A stretch of DNA of 64,000 nucleotides from UBA952 sp044361535 (GTDB lineage Bacteria; Bacteroidota; Bacteroidia; Flavobacteriales_D; Crocinitomicaceae). The stretch is from positions 372,001-436,000 of the forward strand of contig JBIKIQ010000001.1 of NCBI GenBank assembly GCA_044361535.1. Reading direction: 5' to 3'. Positions 8,410 to 15,882 of this stretch are shown in pieces (position 1 is the first letter of the stretch; each line of letters begins with the position of its first letter). A program made the position numbers and the translations under genes. The notes below the pieces were generated by a model. That model was not told where the DNA came from, searched no databases, and saw only the letters and a list, made by a program, of their open reading frames with translations.

Positions 8410-9806
8410 TAGTTCAGTTCAATTGCGCCAATGTCAGGCGGATTATTACGCAGATTGCCAAAAATATCGGTTACAACGGATGTAGCAAAACCATTTCCAT
8501 TTAAAAGGGATGAAGGTAAAAAGGAGAAATCATACGTTGTTGGATCTGTAAATAGCGGATTTTCATTCCAGGTAATGGATTGGTAAAAAGCATCCGTTTG
8601 CTCTACCTCAGAAGTTATTAAACAATTCTTGAAGTCAAAATTTAAATTTACACCTGCTAGCTGAATTGTATCAATCGCCAATTCAGTCGCAAGATTTCCC
8701 GAAAGCACACAATTGTAGAAAACGCCTTCATTGATTGAGCCTACATTCGTGGTTGCGGTTTGATAATTTGTGAAGTAATTACTAATCCCAACCGCAGGGT
8801 TTTGAGACGAACCATAGCCTAGCAAATCGCAATGATTAAAATTAAAATCTCCGCCTTCTAACACTAACAAGGCATGCGTTCCGTTTTTAGAAATGATGCA
8901 ATTTTCTGCTTTCACTTTCGCCCCTGAATAAATAAAAACCCCATAGCGCGCTTGATTTTGAATAATCGTATTCGTCATTGTTAGCGTGTAACCCGTATTT
9001 GAAGGATCTTCAGAAAATAAATGAACGCCAGATGTTCCATTTTTAAGAATGGCGTAATCAATGCTGCACGGGCGAGCTTCTCGAAAATAAATACCGTAAT
9101 ATTGTCCAGCAACATCTTGATAGTCTTGTTCCAAACGATCTCCTTGAAAAACCACTTCATTTCCTGGTATACCGACGATATTGAGTGTTGATTTGTACAC
9201 GTAAAAAATTGAATTTTTATGCAGATGTACTTGTGTTCCAGCCTGAATAGTTAAGGTTTTAGCGGAATCAATAATTGCAGCTCCGTAAATCACATGAGGT
9301 TTGTCGTTTGGCCAAGTTCCTTCATTAAAATCAAAGATTTCTTCTTGAAAATTTGAGTAATGAAAATACATGTCTTGCCCCCAAACAGCCAATTTTACGT
9401 ATTGATCTTTGCCATTGGTTCGAAAGCGGATTGAATCTTCCACAATCATTGGTAGTGATTGACTATTGATGTCTAATGTTACTTCAACAAATACAAACAA
9501 ACTGTCTTTTCCCTCAATTCTGATGTTGGATAACGAAGTTCCAATATTTCCATCTACATTCATGCGAAACGGAGAATTTTCACCGCCCATTAGTTCAATC
9601 TGATCAATTTGTACTGTTTTGCTCTCTTTGTTGTAGATTTTAAATTGTTTGGTAGTTGATCCAATCGTTGTAAAAACCGTGTCAAATACAAGTGTATCAA
9701 CAGAAAACTCTAGGTTTTTCTTAGATAATAGATTGTTCTTTTTGCAGGATACAAAAGATCCAACAAGTAAAACCAAAAATAGTAAATAGCAAATTGATTT
9801 AAGCAC
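8409..9806 (-). CDS. Right-handed beta-helix lipoprotein
   Basis: A 465-residue exported lipoprotein; the signal ends in SFVSC (Cys 21). Residues ~30-145 form a beta-rich domain (FDTVFTTIGSTTKQFKIYN) resembling the Ig-like DUF1573/ASH fold. Residues ~160-430 show the short-strand repeats of a pectate-lyase-like beta-helix (GVHLFS, YGVFIYSGAKVKAENC, HALLVLEGGDFNFNHC). The C-terminus FGNLRNNPPDIGAIELN is a motif often ending such helices in Bacteroidota. No polysaccharide-lyase catalytic set is obvious, so a structural or binding role at the outer membrane is as likely as an enzyme. It lies 38 bp downstream of the DUF1573 lipoprotein gene and is coupled by TAATG to the transglycosylase. Confidence 0.8.
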   Translation of the reverse strand: MLKSICYLLFLVLLVGSFVSCKKNNLLSKKNLEFSVDTLVFDTVFTTIGSTTKQFKIYNKESKTVQIDQIELMGGENSPFRMNVDGNIGTSLSNIRIEGKDSLFVFVEVTLDINSQSLPMIVEDSIRFRTNGKDQYVKLAVWGQDMYFHYSNFQEEIFDFNEGTWPNDKPHVIYGAAIIDSAKTLTIQAGTQVHLHKNSIFYVYKSTLNIVGIPGNEVVFQGDRLEQDYQDVAGQYYGIYFREARPCSIDYAILKNGTSGVHLFSEDPSNTGYTLTMTNTIIQNQARYGVFIYSGAKVKAENCIISKNGTHALLVLEGGDFNFNHCDLLGYGSSQNPAVGISNYFTNYQTATTNVGSINEGVFYNCVLSGNLATELAIDTIQLAGVNLNFDFKNCLITSEVEQTDAFYQSITWNENPLFTDPTTYDFSFLPSSLLNGNGFATSVVTDIFGNLRNNPPDIGAIELN

Positions 9807-9844
9807 GTATGTTATTCTAACGAAATGGTTAGTGATTTATTGAA

Positions 9845-10315
9845 TTAATTTGGTAATACATAGGCTTTAAATTTCAAAACCACCACTGCCGGGTCTGTGT
9901 TTGCTGTAACTGTAACAGATTTATTTTGCTCCTTCACTTGATCTGGTTTTGGTTCGAAGAAAATTTCAATCTTTTCAGATTTCCCTGGTGCAATTGGTTT
10001 TTCAGGCTTACTGGCTGTTGTGCATCCGCAACTTGGTTGAACATTTGTAATATTTAGTGGATTCTTTCCTGTATTGGTAACGGTGAAAACAGCTTTTGTT
10101 TTTGAACCTTTTTTGACATTCCCAAGATCAATTTCCTCTTGATCAAATTTCATGGTTGTCATGCTAAAATCTTCTGAGGCATTTCCAGTTCCGCTTTTCT
10201 TACCTTCGTCAACGGCAATTGCTGATTCAATTTTTCCTTTTTTCTCTTGAACGTCTGTTTTACCGCCGCATGCAACTAATACGAGTGTTGTTAGAATAAA
10301 TAAACTTTTTTTCAT
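9845..10315 (-). CDS. DUF1573 lipoprotein
   Basis: The chosen start (10315) gives MKKSLFILTTLVLVACGG, a clean lipoprotein signal with Cys 16; an in-frame ATG at 10342 would add nine residues (MRKIKNFGQ) before the signal and overlap the promoter. Residues ~55-156 are one DUF1573 domain with the markers IDLGNVKKGSKTKAVFTVTN and the conserved PSCGCTTASKPEKPIAPGKS. The family is an abundant envelope Ig-like fold in Bacteroidota with no known enzymatic activity. It is the first gene of the minus-strand operon running to uvrA. Confidence 0.88.
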   Translation of the reverse strand: MKKSLFILTTLVLVACGGKTDVQEKKGKIESAIAVDEGKKSGTGNASEDFSMTTMKFDQEEIDLGNVKKGSKTKAVFTVTNTGKNPLNITNVQPSCGCTTASKPEKPIAPGKSEKIEIFFEPKPDQVKEQNKSVTVTANTDPAVVVLKFKAYVLPN

Positions 10316-10339
10316 CTGTCCAAAATTTTTAATTTTTCT

Positions 10340-10347
10340 CAAATTTA
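10340..10347 (-). promoter_or_regulatory. Candidate -7 box for the DUF1573-uvrA operon
   Basis: On the minus strand the sequence is TAAATTTG, matching the Bacteroidota -7 consensus TAnnTTTG, 24 bp upstream of the chosen start. It falls at the ATG of the longer reading frame, which supports the shorter start. No clear -33 TTG was found. Confidence 0.45.
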
Positions 10348-10461
10348 CTAAATCTACTCTTGGATAACTTCTTCTTAGGCTCTTTTTTAGTGAGATTTTT
10401 AATTTTTTTTGTTACTTTTAAGACAAAGTTGCGTACACTTCATCGTTAAACTTAATTGCGT

Positions 10462-11070
10462 ATGAATAATTCTACCTCAAATGTTGTATTCATTGGTAAT
10501 CACGCCAATAAAATCAAAAAAGACGTTCCGGTTGAAACGTTAAATGACTACAGTTTAAAATCCGTTGAATACAAGAGGGGTTCACTTTTTGACGAAGAAA
10601 ATCCAAAATTAGTTTTAAATGATATCGCTTGTGATTACAACGGAGAATATGAAATTGAAAATTTGTCCATTGCGTTAAATTTCAGTTTAGAACATTTGGC
10701 TCAGAATAATTCAAATACGATTTTAATTGGAGATCCATTCGAACTTTTATTTCAAGCATCTATTTATGCATGGCTAAGAGAAAATCCCACGAATGTAAAA
10801 TTGAATCCCGCTACTACCGATTTTTCAAATTTAACGGTTGTTTTGTTATATCCAGCCACGATGGAGTTTGAGAATTTACGAAAAGAAATTTCGCACATTG
10901 TTTATGTTTTGAAAAAGCACAAAGTGAATACGTTTTTAATTGAAAATCATATCAATCAAGCCAGTGCTCTAGATAGTATTTTGTATTATTTCGAACCGGA
11001 ATCTGTTCTTCAACTCGAACACCAAGTTAAGGGATTGAAACAAATTTTAGGACATTCAACACCTGCTTGA
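10462..11070 (+). CDS. Conserved-looking protein of unknown function
   Basis: A 202-residue soluble protein; ATG 10462 is preferred to a TTG at 10456. There is no signal peptide or membrane segment. The N-terminal ~60 residues (NVVFIGNHANKIKKDVPVE) lead into an alternating strand/helix region (NTILIGDPFELLFQASIYAWL, LTVVLLYPATMEFENLRKEI, VNTFLIENHINQ) resembling a Rossmann-like fold. I cannot assign a family. It is followed after 6 bp by a sigma-70-like gene, so the two probably form one transcript, and it could be a partner or regulator of that protein; this is inference from position only. Confidence 0.65.
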   Translation: MNNSTSNVVFIGNHANKIKKDVPVETLNDYSLKSVEYKRGSLFDEENPKLVLNDIACDYNGEYEIENLSIALNFSLEHLAQNNSNTILIGDPFELLFQASIYAWLRENPTNVKLNPATTDFSNLTVVLLYPATMEFENLRKEISHIVYVLKKHKVNTFLIENHINQASALDSILYYFEPESVLQLEHQVKGLKQILGHSTPA

Positions 11071-11076
11071 AAATAG

Positions 11077-11655
11077 ATGGATATAGTTGTTCAACAAACA
11101 ATTTGCGAGGAGTTTTTAAATCGATACGATAAATTAATTTTTAGTCGCATCTTAAAGTTTAAACAGAAGGAAGATGCCAAGGACTTATTTCAAGATTTTT
11201 GTCTGCATATTTACCAAAAGATCCCGGTAGAATTTCATAAAAATCCGGATGCGTTTTCTTCTAGTTCTTGGGTGGTTCAAGTAGTAGATAATTTTCTAAA
11301 ATCTGATTTTAGGAAGGAAAATGCACAGAAAAATATTCAACGTCGAACAGTTTCTCAATTAAGTGATTATCAGTGGGAGGCTATCTCAAGTTCTTTCAAG
11401 GAAGGGGCTCCTCAGGTTGAGTTAACCACTGAACAATTTGATGAAGTTTTACGAGTTATTTTTCAACATATTTCAAAGCGCGATGAACTTATGCTGAAAA
11501 TGAAATACTATTACGACAAGCCCAGTAAAGTTATTTCAGAAAAACTAAATATATCTCACGTTAACATGCAAATTAAACGTGTCAAGGAGCAGATTCAACA
11601 TCGAATTCCTCGTGCTGTTTATCACGCAATACGCGAAAAGTTTTTTGGGGAGTGA
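11077..11655 (+). CDS. Sigma-70-family-like protein (ECF type)
   Basis: A 192-residue protein with ECF sigma architecture. A region 2-like helix (KFKQKEDAKDLFQDFCLHIYQ, residues ~27-47) corresponds to the DAEDLVQEVFL core, and a region 4-like helix-turn-helix (SKVISEKLNISHVNMQIKRVKEQI) lies near the C-terminus. The matches are weaker than in the sigma factors at 19295 and 59113, so it could be a divergent sigma factor or a related DNA-binding protein. It starts 6 bp after the preceding gene. No anti-sigma gene follows; the next gene is 173 bp away. Confidence 0.75.
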   Translation: MDIVVQQTICEEFLNRYDKLIFSRILKFKQKEDAKDLFQDFCLHIYQKIPVEFHKNPDAFSSSSWVVQVVDNFLKSDFRKENAQKNIQRRTVSQLSDYQWEAISSSFKEGAPQVELTTEQFDEVLRVIFQHISKRDELMLKMKYYYDKPSKVISEKLNISHVNMQIKRVKEQIQHRIPRAVYHAIREKFFGE

Positions 11656-11828
11656 GATTTATTTTAAATGTTTAAGGCCATCATAAATAATTCATTAGAA
11701 TGTTAATCACTTTATTTTCTCCGAATCTTTTAGTGTTACCCACCCAATTTCTTTGATTTAAAACACAAGATTTTGAATTCAAGAGTTCTGTTATTTTTCT
11801 TAATATTGTAAAATTATAATTCAACTCT

Positions 11829-12317
11829 ATGAAAAGAAATTTTGTGTTTTTATCCTTGTGTTCATTATTGCTTTTTGGATGTGGGGGGTCAAAAACAGGT
11901 CAATCCACTGAAAATGCAACTAAAAACCAAACTAAAAAAGTGCAGGTTCAAAAAGATACGTTGACCTCGAAAAAAGAGGAAAAAGAAACTGATGAAGAAA
12001 ATGATAAGAAAGAGAAGTTAACACGAAATGGTACTTATGTGAATTCTCAAAAATCGAGACTTACAATTAGTGAATGTGACAAAACAGGATTGAAGTACAA
12101 GTTTTCGTTAAAAGGTGTTTGCGATGGTTTTGAAGAAAATGGATTCGCTGTTTTTGATGGAAGTAACAAAGCTGAGGTTTATTCAGAAGACGGGACAGTG
12201 ATATATTCTTTTACTTTTAAAAAGGATGGCACATTAGATTTCAATTTAAACATCGGCCCTGAATTTTACGGGATGGATTGTATTAAATTCTTCGATAATC
12301 AATTCGAAAAAAAATAG
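11829..12317 (+). CDS. Small lipoprotein of unknown function
   Basis: A 162-residue protein with a lipoprotein signal ending in LLLFGC (Cys 18). Residues 20-70 are a highly charged, low-complexity Lys/Glu/Thr linker (KEEKETDEENDKKEKL). The globular ~90-residue C-terminal part (RNGTYVNSQKSRLTI...GMDCIKFFDN) is beta-rich and contains three Cys. This layout of anchor, spacer and small beta domain is common for Bacteroidota surface lipoproteins, but the family is not recognised. The aroK start lies 6 bp after its stop, so the two are probably cotranscribed. Confidence 0.7.
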   Translation: MKRNFVFLSLCSLLLFGCGGSKTGQSTENATKNQTKKVQVQKDTLTSKKEEKETDEENDKKEKLTRNGTYVNSQKSRLTISECDKTGLKYKFSLKGVCDGFEENGFAVFDGSNKAEVYSEDGTVIYSFTFKKDGTLDFNLNIGPEFYGMDCIKFFDNQFEKK

Positions 12318-12323
12318 ATCCTT

Positions 12324-12833
12324 GTGAAGCCCATTATTCTTATTGGTTTTATGGGAGTAGGGAAGACCTCTCTCGGTAAGAAATTGGCAAAAAAGATGGG
12401 GTATGACTTTTTAGATACAGATAAATGGATAGAGCAGAAAACAGGTTTGACTATTCCAGAAATATTTGAGCAAAACGGCGAAGCTTACTTCAGAAAATTA
12501 GAAAGAAATTGTGTCGAGGAAATAAAAGTCATTCAAAATACTGTTATATCGGTTGGAGGAGGGTTGCCTTGTTATGGTGATATTATGGAATCATTGAAAT
12601 ATTTTGGAACAACAATTTATCTGAAACTTGAAGCAAAGGAAATCGCCCGAAGGTTGGCTGAATCAAAGATTGAGAGACCACTTTTGCATGGTCTTAGTGG
12701 CGATGACATAGAAAGGTATATTGAGGAAAAACTGAAAGATCGAGAACCGTTTTACAGTCAAGCGCAGTATACTTTAAGGCCTGATAGGTTTTTTTTAGAG
12801 AATAGTGAAAAACTACTAATAGAAATAGATTGA
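12324..12833 (+). CDS. aroK: Shikimate kinase
   Basis: Phosphorylates the 3-OH of shikimate with ATP, the fifth step of the chorismate pathway to aromatic amino acids; cytoplasmic. The 169-residue length is typical. Visible are the P-loop GFMGVGKTS (residues 8-16), the shikimate-binding DTD near residue 33, an FRKLE region, the GGGLP loop and an adenine-lid ERPLL segment. The start is GTG, 6 bp after the upstream lipoprotein stop; it places the P-loop at the position usual for the family. Confidence 0.95.
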   Translation: MKPIILIGFMGVGKTSLGKKLAKKMGYDFLDTDKWIEQKTGLTIPEIFEQNGEAYFRKLERNCVEEIKVIQNTVISVGGGLPCYGDIMESLKYFGTTIYLKLEAKEIARRLAESKIERPLLHGLSGDDIERYIEEKLKDREPFYSQAQYTLRPDRFFLENSEKLLIEID

Positions 12834-12867
12834 TTTAATTATTGATTTTTATAAAAATGAATTAGTT

Positions 12868-13350
12868 ATGAATAAAAGTAAATTTGGTTTTCTAATTATT
12901 GGCATTCCAGTAGGAATTGCATTGTTTTGTTTTCGATCTTGCGTTCCATCATATGAGGAAAAAGACTTAAAAAGCATCCAGGTCAAAGTAAAATCAATCA
13001 AGGAGCATTTGGCTACGAGAATGAAGGGTGATGCATTAATTTTTCAATTCGATAAAATGAAAGGAACGTATGAAATAGGAGAGTATAATTACTATTATTT
13101 CAAAAAAGAACTTTTTAAGAAGAATGTTAAAATAGGTGACAGTGTCCGCGTATTAATTCCAAAGGACCTCCCAGAAAATGGGGAAGAAGTAACACCTATT
13201 TACGATATTAATAAAGGTGATATCAGTTTTCTGACTAAAGCAGAGTCAATTTCTATTTTCAGCAATACAAGAAAATACATACTTTGGGGAGCAGTATTCG
13301 CATTGTTCCTTGGTTTTGCAAGATTGATATATTGGTTTGTTAAAAAGTAA
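12868..13350 (+). CDS. Small two-helix membrane protein, unknown function
   Basis: A 160-residue protein with an N-terminal hydrophobic helix (GFLIIGIPVGIALFCF, residues ~7-22), an extracytoplasmic domain of about 100 residues (VKVKSIKEHLATRMKGDALIFQF...GDSVRVLIPK) and a C-terminal helix (YILWGAVFALFLGFARLIYW). The middle resembles the OB-like domain of DUF3592-type membrane proteins, but the match is not strong enough to name. It starts 34 bp after aroK and may share its transcript. Confidence 0.6.
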   Translation: MNKSKFGFLIIGIPVGIALFCFRSCVPSYEEKDLKSIQVKVKSIKEHLATRMKGDALIFQFDKMKGTYEIGEYNYYYFKKELFKKNVKIGDSVRVLIPKDLPENGEEVTPIYDINKGDISFLTKAESISIFSNTRKYILWGAVFALFLGFARLIYWFVKK

Positions 13351-13485
13351 GCATACAATTAAGGAATTGATTTTGTTTTCTGATTACATTTCTGGTTAAC
13401 AGTTATTAACAATCTTTTCGGACAGTATGTTAATAATTTTCCCGCTCAACTTTCCTCTAATTAATTTATTAGTACTTTTTTTGTA

Positions 13486-13512
13486 AAAGTTTATAAGTTT
13501 GTTGTAAACTTT
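13486..13512 (+). promoter_or_regulatory. Inverted repeat enclosing a -7 box upstream of the TM2 gene cluster
   Basis: AAAGTTTA (13486-13493) and TAAACTTT (13505-13512) are perfect 8-bp arms around an 11-bp loop that holds TAAGTTTG (13494-13501), a match to TAnnTTTG. A protein bound to the arms would cover the -7 element, so an operator is plausible. The predicted transcript would have a 5' leader of about 75 nt before the ATG at 13584; I recognise no known riboswitch in it. Confidence 0.45.
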
Positions 13513-13583
13513 AAGAGTGTAATAGTATAATCGGGGATGCTGAAAACCGAAAAGAGTAGGCGAAATAAGAAAATAATTTTATT

Positions 13584-13796
13584 ATGGCAGAAGAAAAAGA
13601 ACCTCAATCAAAAATGACAATGGCTTTAATTTGCTGGTTCCTAGGTGGATTTGGTGTTCATCGAATGATGATGGGATACAGTAATTGGTGGTTAATGTTG
13701 TTAACGGCAGGTGGATGCGGAATTTGGACGTTAGTCGATTTAGTATCAATCTTAACTGGTAAAATGAAAATGGCTGACGGAAGAGATTTAGTCTAA
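13584..13796 (+). CDS. TM2 domain-containing protein
   Basis: A 70-residue membrane protein consisting of little more than a TM2 domain: helix 1 with CWFLGGFGVHRMMMG, a turn, helix 2 with LLTAGGCGIWTLVDLVSIL, and a short polar tail. The G-x-H-R in helix 1 and GGCGIWxLVDL in helix 2 are the family hallmarks. TM2 proteins are small inner-membrane proteins of unknown molecular function. First gene of a run of five short membrane-protein genes; a strong terminator follows it, so it can be made on its own. Confidence 0.85.
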   Translation: MAEEKEPQSKMTMALICWFLGGFGVHRMMMGYSNWWLMLLTAGGCGIWTLVDLVSILTGKMKMADGRDLV

Positions 13797-13832
13797 ATTT
13801 TTTTAGGGTAGTTCCCTTAAAACAAAAATATG

Positions 13833-13868
13833 AATCTTGTTGAAATTTCAGCAAGATTCTTTTTTTTT
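13833..13868 (+). terminator. Rho-independent terminator after the TM2 gene
   Basis: A 13-bp stem (AATCTTGTTGAAA with TTTCAGCAAGATT, one G-T pair) is followed by CT and eight T. It overlaps the region that the longer frame of the next gene would use as coding sequence, which supports the later start at 13887. Confidence 0.85.
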
Positions 13869-13886
13869 CAAAAAGTACAATTTATT

Positions 13887-14249
13887 ATGGAGAGTAATTA
13901 TCAATCAGAAAATTTAGAAACCATTGACCCTATAAACTTGAGTGATGCTAAAAATGCTCAAACCTTGGGGGTTGTTTCAATAGTTATTACATTCTGCACA
14001 TGTTGTTATGGTGGTTTAATAGCGATAATCGTTGGTGTTTTAGCAATGTCCAAAGCAAAAAAAGCAATTTCCGACTATGAAGCTAATCCAAGTTTATATT
14101 CCCAAAAGTCATTCAATCAAGCAAAGTCGGCTAAAACTTTGTCATTAATTGGAATAATTCTAGGTGCTTTAGCAATTATAGTCGTTATATTACGGGTGGT
14201 TTTTGGATTTGCTTTTGCATTAACGGACATCGCATCTAAAGGATATTGA
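13887..14249 (+). CDS. CCC-motif small membrane protein (DUF4190-like)
   Basis: A 120-residue protein from ATG 13887; the in-frame ATG at 13830 runs through the preceding terminator and is rejected. It has a polar N-terminus, helix 1 (LGVVSIVITFCTCCYGGLIAIIVGVLAM) with the CTCCYGG cluster typical of the CCC-motif membrane family, a cytoplasmic loop (AKKAISDYEANPSLY), and helix 2 (SLIGIILGALAIIVVILRVVFG). The order of polar head, helix, KA-rich loop and helix is that of the family. Function is unknown. The DUF2752 gene starts 1 bp after its stop. Confidence 0.75.
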   Translation: MESNYQSENLETIDPINLSDAKNAQTLGVVSIVITFCTCCYGGLIAIIVGVLAMSKAKKAISDYEANPSLYSQKSFNQAKSAKTLSLIGIILGALAIIVVILRVVFGFAFALTDIASKGY

Positions 14250-14250
14250 T

Positions 14251-14541
14251 TTGTTAAAATGCTTGTTTAAGGAATATTTTGGCTACGATTGTCCGGGTTG
14301 TGGTATTCAACGATCATTTGTATATTTGATACAGGGGGATTTGGAAAAATCTCTTGTTCTTTTTCCATCACTTTTACTTTATTTTGCTTTATTGGTTTTG
14401 CTTTTTTTCAGTGTAGTATTGAATTTTAATATTTCGTACAAATGGTTTGTGCTTGTTGCCTTGTTAGCCATAATCATACAAATAGGATATTATATTCTAA
14501 GAATAACTGGAATCATTCACGTAAATTGTTATTTTGAATAA
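14251..14541 (+). CDS. DUF2752 membrane protein
   Basis: A 96-residue protein with the DUF2752 signature CPGCGIQRSF (residues 14-23) near the N-terminus and two hydrophobic helices. The likely start is TTG at 14251; the nearby ATG at 14259 is out of frame. DUF2752 proteins are small membrane proteins of unknown function often found next to TM2 and CCC-motif genes, as here. It is coupled to the preceding gene (1-bp gap). A second DUF2752 gene lies at 14922. Confidence 0.75.
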   Translation: MLKCLFKEYFGYDCPGCGIQRSFVYLIQGDLEKSLVLFPSLLLYFALLVLLFFSVVLNFNISYKWFVLVALLAIIIQIGYYILRITGIIHVNCYFE

Positions 14542-14593
14542 TTTAAGTAATGAATTTGTTTTTGAGAATTGAAAAAAATTATAATTTTAGAAC

Positions 14594-14929
14594 ATGAAAC
14601 AAGAAAACGAAAAATACTGTCAAGAATGTGCGGCAGTAATTAATGTAAAGGCTGAGATATGCCCAAGTTGTGGGGTTAGACAAGTTGGTTTAAGTACTGA
14701 AACGACCGTAAAACCAAGCGCGGATAATAGTCGCTGGATAACATGTCTTTTGTTGTGTTGGTTGGCTGGACCTTTTGGTGTTCACCGTTTTTACACCGGA
14801 CATATCGCTATTGGTGTAATTCAATTATTAACCATGGGTGGTTGTGGAATTTGGTCTTTGGTCGATTTAATCATAATCATCAGTGGTAATTTCAAAGACA
14901 GCGAAGGAAATCTGATTAAAAGTGCTTAG
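14594..14929 (+). CDS. Zinc-ribbon plus TM2 domain protein
   Basis: A 111-residue protein. The N-terminal zinc ribbon has CxxC pairs at C9/C12 and C23/C26 (CQEC, CPSC). A short linker leads to a TM2 domain with WLAGPFGVHRFYTG in helix 1 and TMGGCGIWSLVDLIIII in helix 2. This arrangement of ribbon and TM2 is common. The zinc knuckle probably faces the cytoplasm. The last 8 bp overlap the next DUF2752 gene, so the two are translationally linked. Confidence 0.85.
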   Translation: MKQENEKYCQECAAVINVKAEICPSCGVRQVGLSTETTVKPSADNSRWITCLLLCWLAGPFGVHRFYTGHIAIGVIQLLTMGGCGIWSLVDLIIIISGNFKDSEGNLIKSA

Positions 14930-15227
14930 TATCTTTCGTTCCTATGTAAAATTTAACTTGTTTTATTTTCTTGTTGGATTTTACATTGTGTTTTCTTCCG
15001 TTCTCAATTTAGTAACTGGAATTGATATTTGCATTCCATGTTTGTTCAAAACAATTTTTAATATTGAATGTCCCGGTTGCGGTTTAACGCGTGCGTTTAT
15101 CCATCTTTTGGAATTTGATTTCGTGGGGGCATATCACAGTAATGCACTTATATTTATTGTTCTGCCTGTTGCGTTCTATTTTTTAATAAACGATTTCCGA
15201 AAATTTAGTAAAACAGCAACAAATTAA
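14922..15227 (+). CDS. DUF2752 membrane protein (second copy)
   Basis: A 101-residue protein with a first hydrophobic helix (FYFLVGFYIVFSSVLNLV), the DUF2752 signature CPGCGLTRAF in the middle, and a second helix (LIFIVLPVAFYFLI). The start is GTG, overlapping the upstream ribbon-TM2 gene by 8 bp. It differs from the DUF2752 protein at 14251 in having the N-terminal helix before the Cys motif, which is the more usual form. Function unknown; the pairing with TM2 suggests joint action. Confidence 0.78.
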   Translation: MLSIFRSYVKFNLFYFLVGFYIVFSSVLNLVTGIDICIPCLFKTIFNIECPGCGLTRAFIHLLEFDFVGAYHSNALIFIVLPVAFYFLINDFRKFSKTATN

Positions 15228-15241
15228 AATTCTGGTTTTTA

Positions 15242-15287
15242 TAATTCTTAAATACTAATTATATTTGTGATATATATTTAAGAATTA
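15242..15287 (+). promoter_or_regulatory. Toxin-antitoxin promoter and putative operator
   Basis: A perfect 13-bp inverted repeat, TAATTCTTAAATA (15242-15254) and TATTTAAGAATTA (15275-15287), flanks TATATTTG (15260-15267), a full match to the -7 consensus. The right arm ends 5 bp before the antitoxin ATG. This is the layout expected for autorepression by a ribbon-helix-helix antitoxin dimer covering the promoter. Confidence 0.65.
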
Positions 15288-15292
15288 AAAAT

Positions 15293-15538
15293 ATGTCAAC
15301 CTTCACAAGTTCACTTCCAGATGATTTACTCGAGTTACTTGCCGCAAAGGCGCGCGAGCTTTCTGTACCAAAAAATACCCTGATAGAACGAGCCTTGCGC
15401 ATCTACCTGGATCAACTCAATCGAGCCTCTTATATCAAATCATACAAGCAAATGTCAGAAGATATTGATATCAAGCAACTGGCCGAAGAAGGAATGGCTG
15501 ATTATATGAGTCAACTCGATGAAGATGAAACAAGGTGA
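15293..15538 (+). CDS. Ribbon-helix-helix (CopG/MetJ-type) antitoxin
   Basis: An 81-residue protein with an N-terminal beta strand (STFTSSLPDDLLELL) and two helices (AKARELSVPKNTLIERALRIYLDQ) forming a CopG-type RHH DNA-binding domain, then an acidic C-terminus (EDIDIKQLAEEGMADYMSQLDEDE) suited to block a toxin. It overlaps the toxin gene by 20 bp, the usual antitoxin-first order. An inverted repeat around the promoter suggests autoregulation. The gene is visibly richer in G and C than its neighbours (for example GCCGCAAAGGCGCGCGAGC), hinting at horizontal gain. Confidence 0.85.
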   Translation: MSTFTSSLPDDLLELLAAKARELSVPKNTLIERALRIYLDQLNRASYIKSYKQMSEDIDIKQLAEEGMADYMSQLDEDETR

Positions 15539-15857
15539 TATTTGGTATGTCAATCTGAATCCTGTTGAGGGAAGTAAAAAAGCCGGTTATCGTCCTGTTT
15601 TACTTATAAGTGGAAATCTGCTGAATGAACATGCGCAGGTAGTTATAGGTATTCCATTGACAACGAAGATCAAGAATTACCATGGAAATTTGGTGCTAAC
15701 TCCATCCGAAACAAATGGACTTAAACAAACTTCTGAAGTAATGACATTGCACATACGATCAATTTCTAAAAGTAGATTGAAAGAGTATATTGGTTCAATA
15801 TCAAAATCAGACATCCAAAAGGTTGTGACTTGCCTAAACGAAATTATGACGTATTAG
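15519..15857 (+). CDS. MazF/PemK-family toxin (mRNA interferase)
   Basis: A 112-residue PemK-like protein: GDIWYVNLNPVEGSKKAGYRP at the N-terminus carries the family's conserved GDIW and G.RP.LI motifs, followed by VVIGIPLTTK and a TSEVMTLHIRSISKSRL region. MazF toxins cut RNA at short sequences and inhibit growth. ATG 15519 and ATG 15525 are both possible; the second removes two residues and still overlaps the antitoxin. Expressed from the antitoxin promoter. Complete, with no sign of decay. Confidence 0.87.
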   Translation: MKMKQGDIWYVNLNPVEGSKKAGYRPVLLISGNLLNEHAQVVIGIPLTTKIKNYHGNLVLTPSETNGLKQTSEVMTLHIRSISKSRLKEYIGSISKSDIQKVVTCLNEIMTY

Positions 15858-15882
15858 CCGAATTGAAAAAAAGAGAATCAAT

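Noticed and set aside
13513..13583. Possible riboswitch in the leader of the TM2 cluster
   Set aside because: The GGGGATGCTGAAAACCG stretch can form a small hairpin, but I could match it to no known riboswitch class.
13830..13886. Longer N-terminus for the CCC-motif protein (MNLVEISARFFFF)
   Set aside because: It would be translated from the terminator hairpin and T run of the TM2 gene; ATG 13887 gives the normal family start.
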